DNA of 54,572 nucleotides from Bacteroidaceae bacterium (lineage in GTDB: Bacteria; Bacteroidota; Bacteroidia; Bacteroidales; Bacteroidaceae). The notes beneath the pieces were generated by a model. It saw only the letters and a program-made list of their open reading frames with translations, was not told where the DNA came from and ran no database searches. Location of the stretch: positions 1-54,572 of the forward strand of contig JAFNXL010000037.1 of NCBI GenBank assembly GCA_017379075.1, in the 5' to 3' direction. A program made the translations under genes and the position numbers. Shown here piece by piece: positions 36,011 through 42,574 of this stretch. Position 1 is the stretch's first letter. Each line of letters starts with the position of its first letter.

Positions 36011-36718
36011 CTAAAGGTTATTCGATTTTAAAAGTTGTATCAGTTCTTCCATACCCTCGGAAGCCCCCTTCATGATGTGGGTGAAGCGGTGGTTGCTGTT
36101 CCATTTTACGGGTTTGGGGTCAATGAGGTAGATGGGACATTCGTCTGGTACGAATTGGGTGAGTCCGGCGGCAGGATAGACGTTCAGGCTGGTGCCGATG
36201 ATGATGTAGATGTCTGCCAAAGCACTCATTTCCGCGGCCATCTCAATTTGTGGCACGGGTTCGCCAAACCAGACGATGAAGGGGCGCAGCTGGCTTCCGT
36301 CTGCTGAAAGGTCGTCTATTTTCACTTCAAGGTGGTCCGTATCAAGTGTGCGGATGTACTTGGGGTTGTTGGGCTGCAGGCTGCTGGTCACCTTCATCAG
36401 CTCGCCGTGCAGATGGATAACGTTGGTGCTGCCTGCCTGTTCGTGCAGATTGTCCACGTTCTGTGTGATGACGGCCACCTCATAGTCTTTTTCCAACTGG
36501 GCCACAAGCTGATGCGCCTTGCAGGGCTTTACCTGAAGCAATTGTTTGCGGCGCAGATTGTAGAATTCGGTAACCAGAGCGGGGTCTTTCTGCCAACCTT
36601 CGGGGGTGCATACCTGTTCCACATCATACTGTTCCCACAGACCGCCGTTGTCGCGGAATGTGCTGATGCCACTTTCGGCACTTATGCCGGCACCGGTCAA
36701 AACAATTACTTTCTTCAT
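36011..36718 (-). CDS. Sir2-type NAD-dependent deacylase lacking the zinc cysteines
   Basis: 235 residues. NAD-binding and catalytic motifs are complete: VLTGAGISAESGISTFR, TQNVDNLHEQAG and the catalytic His104 in HLHGEL; IGTSLNVYPAAGL follows. The four-Cys zinc ribbon usual after the HG motif is absent: only Cys36 and Cys66 occur, plus one late Cys, with no CxxC. The stretch KVTSSLQPNNPKYIRTLDTD replaces it. Such zinc-less sirtuins occur in this phylum. First gene of the operon; a minus-strand TATTTTTG box (36740-36747) is a good -7 candidate. Confidence 0.85.
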   Translation of the reverse strand: MKKVIVLTGAGISAESGISTFRDNGGLWEQYDVEQVCTPEGWQKDPALVTEFYNLRRKQLLQVKPCKAHQLVAQLEKDYEVAVITQNVDNLHEQAGSTNVIHLHGELMKVTSSLQPNNPKYIRTLDTDHLEVKIDDLSADGSQLRPFIVWFGEPVPQIEMAAEMSALADIYIIIGTSLNVYPAAGLTQFVPDECPIYLIDPKPVKWNSNHRFTHIMKGASEGMEELIQLLKSNNL

Positions 36719-36829
36719 GTAAAACCATGTTAATTAACGCAAAAATACGAAAAAAAAACATAAGGATAGGCATTAGATGAATAAAAAGTAGTAATTTTGC
36801 GCCGCATTAGAGACATTATATATAAAAAG

Positions 36830-37414
36830 ATGGATAAAATAAGTTATGCTTTGGGTCTTGGAATAGGCCACCAGCTCAAGAACATGGGCATTGAGAATTT
36901 TAGTGTTGAAGACTTTGCGCAGAGCATCAAGGACGTGATGGAAGACAAGGCTACCGCCATGACTTCACAGGAAGCACAGGCCCTGCTGAACACTTATTTT
37001 CAGGAAAAGCAAAAGGCAGAATCACAGAAGGCCATCAGCGAAGGAAAGGCCTTCCTGGAGGAGAATGCCAAGAAGGAGGGTGTGGTTACGACAAAGAGCG
37101 GACTGCAATACGAAATCCTGACCGAGGGAACCGGCAAGCAGCCCAAGGCCACCGACACCGTGCGTTGCCACTATGAAGGAAGCCTTATCAACGGTTCTGT
37201 ATTTGACAGCAGCTACAACCGCGGCGAACCCGCCGAGTTCGGACTGAGCCAGGTGATTCCCGGATGGACCGAAGGCGTTCAGCTGATGAAGGAAGGCGCA
37301 AAGTACCGCTTCTACATTCCCTATCTGTTGGGTTATGGCGAAAACGGTGCCGGAAGCAGCATTCCTCCCTACAGCACCCTGATCTTCGATGTAGAATTAA
37401 TAAAAGTATTATAA
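36830..37414 (+). CDS. FKBP-type peptidyl-prolyl isomerase (cytoplasmic-type)
   Basis: 194 residues from the ATG at 36830; the upstream in-frame TTG lies in the promoter. An N-terminal helical dimerisation domain (about 1-85, MDKISYALGLGIGHQLKN) precedes the FKBP domain: VRCHYEGSLINGSVFDSSYN, QVIPGWTEGVQLMKEGAKYRF and GSSIPPYSTLIFDVELI. There is no signal peptide, unlike the next two paralogues. It catalyses cis-trans isomerisation of prolyl bonds. A TAATTTTG box at 36792-36799 is the likely -7 element for all three tandem genes. Confidence 0.88.
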   Translation: MDKISYALGLGIGHQLKNMGIENFSVEDFAQSIKDVMEDKATAMTSQEAQALLNTYFQEKQKAESQKAISEGKAFLEENAKKEGVVTTKSGLQYEILTEGTGKQPKATDTVRCHYEGSLINGSVFDSSYNRGEPAEFGLSQVIPGWTEGVQLMKEGAKYRFYIPYLLGYGENGAGSSIPPYSTLIFDVELIKVL

Positions 37415-37437
37415 AATAATTATCAGTTAAAATTAAA

Positions 37438-38307
37438 ATGAAAAAGTTTGGTTTTATTTGTGCTGCCGTTCTCGCAGCATTGATGTCTTCTTGTGGAAAC
37501 GGAACTCCCACAGCAGACATGAAGAGTGATTTGGATTCTTTGAGCTATGCAGTAGGTATGGCACAGACTCAGGGTCTGAAGGAATATCTGGTACAGCGCA
37601 TGGGCGTGGATACCGTTTACATCAACGAGTTTATCAAGGGTCTGAACGAAGGTGCAAACGCTGGTGACGACAAGAAGAACACCGCTTACTATGCAGGTAT
37701 CCAGATTGGTCAGCAGATCAGCCAGCAGATGGTAACTGGTCTGAACAACGAACTGTTCGGCGAGGACAGCACCAAGACCATCAGCCTGAAGAACTTCATG
37801 GCAGGTTTCGTTGCCGGAACCACTGGTAAGGGCGGTCTCATGAGCGTAGAGGATGCCGGTAAGATGGCTCAGGCCAAGATGCAGGTTATCAAGGCTCAGC
37901 ACATGGAAGAGGTTTACGGACCCAACAAGAAGGCTTGTGAAGAGTTCATGGCTAAGATTGCCAAGAAGGAAGGCATCAAGAAGCTGGAGAACGGTGTGTT
38001 CTACGAAGTGTTGGTTGAAGGCAAGGGTGAGATTCCCGCTGACACCAGCCGTGTAAAGGTTAACTACGAGGGTAAGCTCATCAACGATTCAATCTTCGAC
38101 AGCTCTTATGAGCGCAACGAGCCCACCACCTTCCGTTGCAATCAGGTAATCCCCGGATGGACAAACGCTCTGACCCACATGCCCGTTGGTTCTACCTGGA
38201 TGGTTTACATTCCCCAGGATCAGGCTTATGCTGACCGCAAGGCTGGTATGATCGATCCCTTCTCTTGTCTGATTTTCAAGATTGAACTCCTCGGCATCGA
38301 GAAGTAA
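37438..38307 (+). CDS. FKBP-type peptidyl-prolyl isomerase, lipoprotein
   Basis: 289 residues. The signal MKKFGFICAAVLAALMSSCG ends in a lipobox with Cys19, so it is an envelope lipoprotein. An FkpA-like N-terminal domain (YAVGMAQTQGLKEYLVQRMG onward) and an FKBP domain from about 200 follow: VKVNYEGKLINDSIFDSSYE, QVIPGWTNALTHMPVGSTWM. The aromatic pocket looks complete. The C-terminal loop ADRKAGMIDPFSCLIF differs from the usual G-x-IPP form. It is 23 bp after the first paralogue and 5 bp before the third. Confidence 0.88.
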   Translation: MKKFGFICAAVLAALMSSCGNGTPTADMKSDLDSLSYAVGMAQTQGLKEYLVQRMGVDTVYINEFIKGLNEGANAGDDKKNTAYYAGIQIGQQISQQMVTGLNNELFGEDSTKTISLKNFMAGFVAGTTGKGGLMSVEDAGKMAQAKMQVIKAQHMEEVYGPNKKACEEFMAKIAKKEGIKKLENGVFYEVLVEGKGEIPADTSRVKVNYEGKLINDSIFDSSYERNEPTTFRCNQVIPGWTNALTHMPVGSTWMVYIPQDQAYADRKAGMIDPFSCLIFKIELLGIEK

Positions 38308-38312
38308 TCGTC

Positions 38313-39212
38313 ATGAAGCACATAAGAATATTTTGTTTCTCTTTACTGGCGCTGTGTTGCATCGGCACCATGGCTGCCGGTAAAAAGAAAACCAAGAAGG
38401 ATAAGAAAGCGCCCGTGGAAGTGGTGGATACCGTAAGCGTGGATACGTTCAGCTATGCTTGCGGAAAGGCCAACACCCAGGGTCTGAAGAACTATTTGGT
38501 GCAGCGTCTGGGCATGGATACCACCTACATGGATGATTTCATGAAAGGTTTTGACCAGATTCTTCTCACCGAAGCCGACAAGAAGGCCAAGGCCCGACTG
38601 GCTGGAATAGAAATCCGCACACAGTTGGAAACCCAGATTCTTCCCAACGTGAACAAGCAGATCAGCGACTCTGCCGACATCGTAGTAAAGGAAATGTTCA
38701 TCCAGGGTTTCAAGGACGGTCTCATGGGAGCCAACATGCACATCAGCATGGACAGCACCCAGAAGATTGTGTCCAAGCAGGCAGCTTATTATCAGAAGGT
38801 AAAGACAGAGAAATTGTATGGCGCCAACCGTGCGGCCGGAGAAGAATTCCTCAAGTTGAACGCCAAGAAGGACAGCGTAAAGACCACTCCTTCTGGCCTC
38901 CAGTACAAGGAAATCAAGACCGGAACCGGAGAAAAGCCCCAGCCCACGCACAAGGTAACGGTTCACTACGAAGGCCGACTCATTGACGGAACCGTATTTG
39001 ACAGCAGTTACCAGCGCAACAAGCCCGCCACCTTTGCCTGTGGCCAGGTGATAAAGGGATGGACCGAAGCCCTCACCATGATGCCTGTAGGCAGCAAGTG
39101 GGAACTGTACATTCCCCAGGAACTGGGTTACGGAGCACGCGAACAGGCCAAGATTCCTCCCTTCTCTACCCTCATTTTCACAGTGGAATTACTTGGAATA
39201 GAGAAACAATAA
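38313..39212 (+). CDS. FKBP-type peptidyl-prolyl isomerase, exported
   Basis: 299 residues. Signal MKHIRIFCFSLLALCCIGTM probably cleaved after MAA. A Lys-rich stretch (GKKKTKKDKKA) follows, then an FkpA-like helical domain with QGLKNYLVQRLGMDTTYMDD, closely parallel to the second paralogue (QGLKEYLVQRMGVDTVYINE). The FKBP domain has VTVHYEGRLIDGTVFDSSYQ, QVIKGWTEALTMMPVGSKWE and IPPFSTLIFTVELL. It probably acts as a periplasmic folding catalyst. A terminator follows at 39231. Confidence 0.88.
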   Translation: MKHIRIFCFSLLALCCIGTMAAGKKKTKKDKKAPVEVVDTVSVDTFSYACGKANTQGLKNYLVQRLGMDTTYMDDFMKGFDQILLTEADKKAKARLAGIEIRTQLETQILPNVNKQISDSADIVVKEMFIQGFKDGLMGANMHISMDSTQKIVSKQAAYYQKVKTEKLYGANRAAGEEFLKLNAKKDSVKTTPSGLQYKEIKTGTGEKPQPTHKVTVHYEGRLIDGTVFDSSYQRNKPATFACGQVIKGWTEALTMMPVGSKWELYIPQELGYGAREQAKIPPFSTLIFTVELLGIEKQ

Positions 39213-39230
39213 ATTTGCATACAACACAAG

Positions 39231-39277
39231 AACACCCCTTAAAGGCCCCAAAACAGGCTTTTAAGGGGTGTTTTGTT
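39231..39277 (+). terminator. Terminator of the FKBP operon
   Basis: AACACCCCTTAAA (39231-39243) pairs with TTTAAGGGGTGTT (39260-39272), followed by TTGTTTTT. It lies 19 bp after the last FKBP stop; the stem is 13 bp without mismatch. Confidence 0.85.
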
Positions 39278-39342
39278 TTTCTATTAATTTATACCATTAG
39301 CTTTTGGCCATTGGCGAAGTTGTAAAACACCCAACAGAAAAA

Positions 39343-39587
39343 GTAAATAATCTTTACAAAACATAAAATCGTAAAGACACAGATTTTAACGCGGTAAAGA
39401 AAAAAACTCCAGTTGGGCGGAAAAAGGCGCCCAACTGGAAAAAAATATGTTTCCAGTTAGACAAATTTTTTTTCCCAACTGGAAACCCTGTATTAGGGGG
39501 TTATTCGTTTTTTAATGATCAATCTTCCATTTTCCCCTTTCAAGGCATCCGAAAAACGGTAAAAGATAAAGTAAAAAGATTTGACAA
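39343..39587 (-). repeat. 22-bp-period palindromic array, family C, right copy (inverted)
   Basis: CCAGTTGG/CCAACTGG-type words start at 39409, 39431, 39453 (variant CCAGTTAG) and 39475, exactly 22 bp apart. Flanks match the left copy in inverted orientation: AAAGTAAAAAGATTTGACAA at 39568-39587 is the exact complement of 6978-6997, and TCTTTACAAAA near 39351 matches the other end. The 809-bp gap 39213-40021 holds, in order, the FKBP terminator, this repeat, family B, and the Abi leader. Confidence 0.88.
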
Positions 39588-39639
39588 AAGACGGCCTTCC
39601 CTATGACAATGTATTGTCAAGAGAAAGACAAAGCATTTC

Positions 39640-39714
39640 AGTACCAACTTTGGTACATAATAAATGGTACTGCAGTACCAGCCAATTGGTACTGGAGTAT
39701 CAGCTAATTGGTAC
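39640..39714 (-). repeat. 22-bp-period palindromic array, family B, right copy (inverted)
   Basis: GGTACT/GGTAC starts at 39666, 39688 and 39710; AGTACC starts at 39674 and, as AGTATC, at 39696: period 22. On the minus strand it reads GCTGATACTCCAGTACCA as in the left copy. It is separated from the family C copy by about 50 bp, whereas the left copies are 4 kb apart. Confidence 0.85.
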
Positions 39715-39846
39715 GTTGTAATTATTAATTGTCTTTGTGATATACGAAATGCTAGTTTTAGGCAACCATTGGGTTTAAAATTCATACAATTAACGGTTCA
39801 AGGGTTGATTTGACAGAATGGTTTCTCTTTTTGACGATTTTTTTCG

Positions 39847-39854
39847 TACCTTTG
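39847..39854 (+). promoter_or_regulatory. Candidate -7 box for the Abi leader RNA
   Basis: TACCTTTG matches TAnnTTTG and places a start of transcription near 39861, about 160 bp before the Abi ATG, leaving room for a structured leader. No clear -33 element was found. Confidence 0.5.
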
Positions 39855-39860
39855 CACTTG

Positions 39861-39990
39861 GTTTTGCAATGATGCATGCAATACATCAAGAATCATAAAC
39901 CCTATATAAAACTAGACCCCGTAACTTGACTGAGGTCAGAGGTTACGGGGAATCAACAATGCAAATGTAGCGCTTTTATTGCAAAGCACC
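39861..39990 (+). ncRNA. Structured leader RNA upstream of the Abi gene (abiF-motif candidate)
   Basis: A G+C-rich hairpin, CCCCGTAAC (39917-39925) with GTTACGGGG (39942-39950), encloses TTGACTGAGGTCAGAG, which has an inner TGAC/GTCA pairing. TTTGCAAT (39863-39870) is complementary to ATTGCAAA (39978-39985) and could close the whole molecule as an outer stem. A GATG/CATC pair (39871/39884) gives another arm. Published work describes an abiF RNA motif directly upstream of Abi_2-domain genes in Bacteroidetes and other phyla; position and size here fit. Identity is inferred from context and not from a covariance search. Confidence 0.6.
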
Positions 39991-40021
39991 AAACATTTTA
40001 CAAAGTAAGTGGGTAAAATAT

Positions 40022-40723
40022 ATGAATTTTAAGGATTTTGAACAAGCTTTGTCATCTGAAAGGCTCAATAGATACATGGAAGCGTGCAATTACGACTCCC
40101 GAAAGGCGATGACCCTTTATCGTTACAACCTTCGACTTTCTCAGGAGATGTTTACCATATTGAGTTGCTTTGAAGTTACTTTGCGTAACGCTATTGATCA
40201 ACGTCTGCGCTTGTCGCTTGGCAATGATTGGCTGCTTGACTCCTTCCAGACAGGAGGTATATTTGATACTCCAAGGCTTGCTCGAACATCCAATATTGTT
40301 CGTGGTGGTTACAGACGTTTACAAGAAGTGGGTAAACCCTACTCTCATGTTGGACTTCTTTCCGAAATGGAGTTTGGTGTATGGAAGCATATGTTCTCTC
40401 GTGAACAGTTTGCTGCGACTGGTCGGTGTCTTCTTACCGTCTTTCCCCACAAACCTACATCTACACCAACGATGCAATATAATCACACCTACATGTTCAA
40501 CGAACTTGATAAGGTCAACACCCTTCGTAATCGTATAGCTCATCACGAACCTATTTGCTTTGCTTTAGGGGCTTCGCAAATAGATACAACATATATCATT
40601 AGCCAATATGAGCGTGTACACCGTCTCTTTGCTTGGATGGGATATGATAGCGAATCGATGCTATACGGCTTGGATCATGTAAGAAGGGTCTGTGCCGAGA
40701 TTGACAATCTTGTTAGAATGTGA
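40022..40723 (+). CDS. Abi-family abortive infection protein with HEPN RNase motif
   Basis: 233 residues, all helical in appearance, no signal. The N-terminal block LYRYNLRLSQEMFTILSCFE then VTLRNAIDQRL is typical of Abi_2/AbiD/AbiF proteins. The HEPN ribonuclease motif R-x4-H is seen as R169-N-R-I-A-H174 in NTLRNRIAHHEP. Such proteins are phage-exclusion toxins that cleave RNA when unleashed. The structured leader 30-160 bp upstream suggests an RNA antitoxin partner, as proposed for AbiF systems related to Cas13 ancestry. The gene sits between repeats of families A and B, an insertion relative to the left-hand set of repeats. Codon use is A+T-richer than core genes. Confidence 0.78.
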   Translation: MNFKDFEQALSSERLNRYMEACNYDSRKAMTLYRYNLRLSQEMFTILSCFEVTLRNAIDQRLRLSLGNDWLLDSFQTGGIFDTPRLARTSNIVRGGYRRLQEVGKPYSHVGLLSEMEFGVWKHMFSREQFAATGRCLLTVFPHKPTSTPTMQYNHTYMFNELDKVNTLRNRIAHHEPICFALGASQIDTTYIISQYERVHRLFAWMGYDSESMLYGLDHVRRVCAEIDNLVRM

Positions 40724-40815
40724 ATTAAACATTAACGGAACTAAATAATGCTTAACCTTTGGGATTTTTTGTTGTTGCTATGCCACGATAAAAATCGATG
40801 CAAAGTATAAACTAT

Positions 40816-40845
40816 ATTCGCCAAAACTCATCAGTTGTTCGCTAT
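40816..40845 (-). repeat. Short conserved block between arrays, right copy (inverted)
   Basis: ATTCGCCAAAAC then CATCAGTTGTTCGCTAT is the complement of the block at 2691-2719, with two extra bases. It is part of the duplicated unit that carries array A. Confidence 0.75.
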
Positions 40846-40980
40846 AGCAAAATCGGGTTCCATTGTAACCGAGAAGCGATGAAGTATATGACAAAAAGAT
40901 GGCTTCATTAGCGCATAACAGTCTATTGGCTGATTTGTGTTAAACCCAGATTCACAACAAAATACATTTACATCACCCTT

Positions 40981-41085
40981 ACATGGAATTGTAAATAGAT
41001 TTACCCTTAAGCGTAAATCCGTTTACATAGAAAGGTAAATGTGTTTACATCGAAGGGTAAATCCACTTACATCGTGATGTAAAAA
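40981..41085 (-). repeat. 22-bp-period palindromic array, family A, right copy (inverted)
   Basis: GTAAA starts at 40991, 41013, 41035, 41057 and 41079; TTTAC at 41000, 41022 and 41044, with the fourth (41066) altered to CTTAC. The complement is nearly the same base for base as 2531-2630, including spacer bases, so the copies spread recently or are under selection. The remainder of the gene-free 40724-41383 interval shows nothing I can name. Confidence 0.9.
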
Positions 41086-41383
41086 TTGGGGGTATTCAGA
41101 CCACATAAAAAAGCACTGAAATAGCCGAACAAAAGTACTACTTATATGCAATTTGAGGTACTGGTAGCGATGGCTCAATGTCTGATATGCCATGGGACGC
41201 GAAGAAGAATGATAACAATACGGCTTCATCTAAATGGAAATGCTAACAATTGGTCGCAAACGAACAAGAAAACATACTTTTATAAATGAGGATAGCAGTT
41301 TTTCGGAGTTTTCTTCGTAAGTCTGCAAATTCTTTTCTAAATTTGTGTTCAGAATTTGACAATTCTATCAAGGGAAGTCGATA

Positions 41384-42412
41384 ATGACAAGGGTGATTTC
41401 TGACTATGGCAGTGGGAAAAAAGAATTGAAATCTACCAAGACTGACGTTTCATTGTATAATGGGGTACCTTCTTACACGTGTTCAATGTGTCATAGTGGT
41501 GGATTTACGTTCAACGCGTCCTCAATCCCCAAAGCCAAGAATGGGGCGTCAGTAGAGAATGTCCATAAAACAAGCAATGCCAGTAACACAAAGTATTCAA
41601 ATATGAGAAAAGATTTCAAGAGCATAAACAAATTGTATCATTTCACTAAGTTTGATACTGCAATAAAAATATTGGGATCCCACAACCTGAGATTTGGAAG
41701 GTTGCATGACATGAATGACATTCATGAAAATGACAAACTATCCTATGTCAATTTACAAGGGAATACTATTCAATCATTTCAATCTGAAATATTGGAAGTA
41801 ATAGATGTTGAGATGGCAAAGTTTCGCCAAATTAGTCTTACCATTGATGATGAGGAACCAAAGAAATTTGGATTTGACCTCCATCAGATGTGGGGACTCT
41901 ATGCAGATAAAGGTCAAGGTGTTTGCCTCGTATTTGATAAGGATATCTTATGCAGTAAATTAGATGGCATTGTTCGGCATGGCACAGTATCATACGATAA
42001 AATTGTTGAGTCGTTTTATATTGCAAATCACAATGACTGTCAAATTATCCAGCATGACATGCAGAATCAAGTCGAAAAATTATTCTTTCACAAGCGAAAA
42101 GAATGGGAACACGAACAAGAGTATAGACTTATTAAATACTGTCCAAATCTAAAAAAAGAGGAATATTTGGATTATGGGGATGCCTTAAAATTTATCATAT
42201 TGAATTCTGTAATTGAGAGTGTTGATGGTATTAAATTCAAAGAGATGGTAGGAAAATTAAGTGAGTATGCCCCACAAGTGCCAATACTAGTATATGGAAA
42301 TGGATTGTTTGATTATTCTCTGATTGATATAAATCACACAGAAACGATCTGGACTTCTTCCAATGGATATGATATTCTCATTCCTGGAGAGAATTGCGAG
42401 ATAGATGTTTGA
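41384..42412 (+). CDS. DUF2971 family protein
   Basis: 342 residues. The DUF2971 core begins at about residue 80: INKLYHFTKFDTAIKIL, LRFGRLHDMNDIHEND, MWGLYADKGQGVCLVFDKD, and HKRKEWEHEQEYRLIKY. The first 73 residues (with CSMC) are atypical for the family; an internal ATG at 41603 (MRKDFKSINK) gives a normal-length protein, so the extension may be an addition or not translated. DUF2971 proteins are common in defence and mobile islands; the activity is unproven. The YHFT and late E-EYRL segments recall ADP-ribosyltransferase-like folds, which is speculative. A+T-rich codon use marks it as accessory. Confidence 0.72.
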   Translation: MTRVISDYGSGKKELKSTKTDVSLYNGVPSYTCSMCHSGGFTFNASSIPKAKNGASVENVHKTSNASNTKYSNMRKDFKSINKLYHFTKFDTAIKILGSHNLRFGRLHDMNDIHENDKLSYVNLQGNTIQSFQSEILEVIDVEMAKFRQISLTIDDEEPKKFGFDLHQMWGLYADKGQGVCLVFDKDILCSKLDGIVRHGTVSYDKIVESFYIANHNDCQIIQHDMQNQVEKLFFHKRKEWEHEQEYRLIKYCPNLKKEEYLDYGDALKFIILNSVIESVDGIKFKEMVGKLSEYAPQVPILVYGNGLFDYSLIDINHTETIWTSSNGYDILIPGENCEIDV

Positions 42413-42433
42413 TATTTCATAAAAAGAAATAAT

Positions 42434-42574
42434 ATGAGTTCAATATTAAAAATATTAGTAGACATTCAATGCATTGTCTATTGTGATTTTGTAGAAATAG
42501 GTGAAGCCAATCCTTATTCCTTATTTAGATTGCATATATTGTGTAATAATAATGAAGATAACTCACTTTTATGA
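42434..42574 (+). CDS. 46-residue ORF coupled to the LRR gene (PEGA-like fragment)
   Basis: ATG at 42434, stop TGA at 42572-42574, overlapping the LRR start codon as ATGA. The peptide MSSILKILVDIQCIVYCDFV, then EIGEANPYSLFRLHI, resembles the first strands of PEGA-type domains (a short 'V-x-D-C-x-V-Y-x-D' strand, then G and a polar turn), which in Bacteroidales often precede LRR_5 domains. It may be a separate small protein, or the N-terminal piece of a once fused PEGA-LRR protein split by a frameshift. Confidence 0.5.
   Translation: MSSILKILVDIQCIVYCDFVEIGEANPYSLFRLHILCNNNEDNSLL

Noticed and set aside
39540-39785. 81-codon minus-strand ORF between the FKBP operon and the Abi gene
   Set aside because: It runs through repeat families C and B; its codons follow the repeat words, and the left repeat copies have no equivalent frame.
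39917-39950. Simple rho-independent terminator for upstream genes
   Set aside because: No T run follows the hairpin (the next bases are AATCAACAATG), and the FKBP operon already has a terminator at 39231; a leader RNA of the Abi gene is a better fit.
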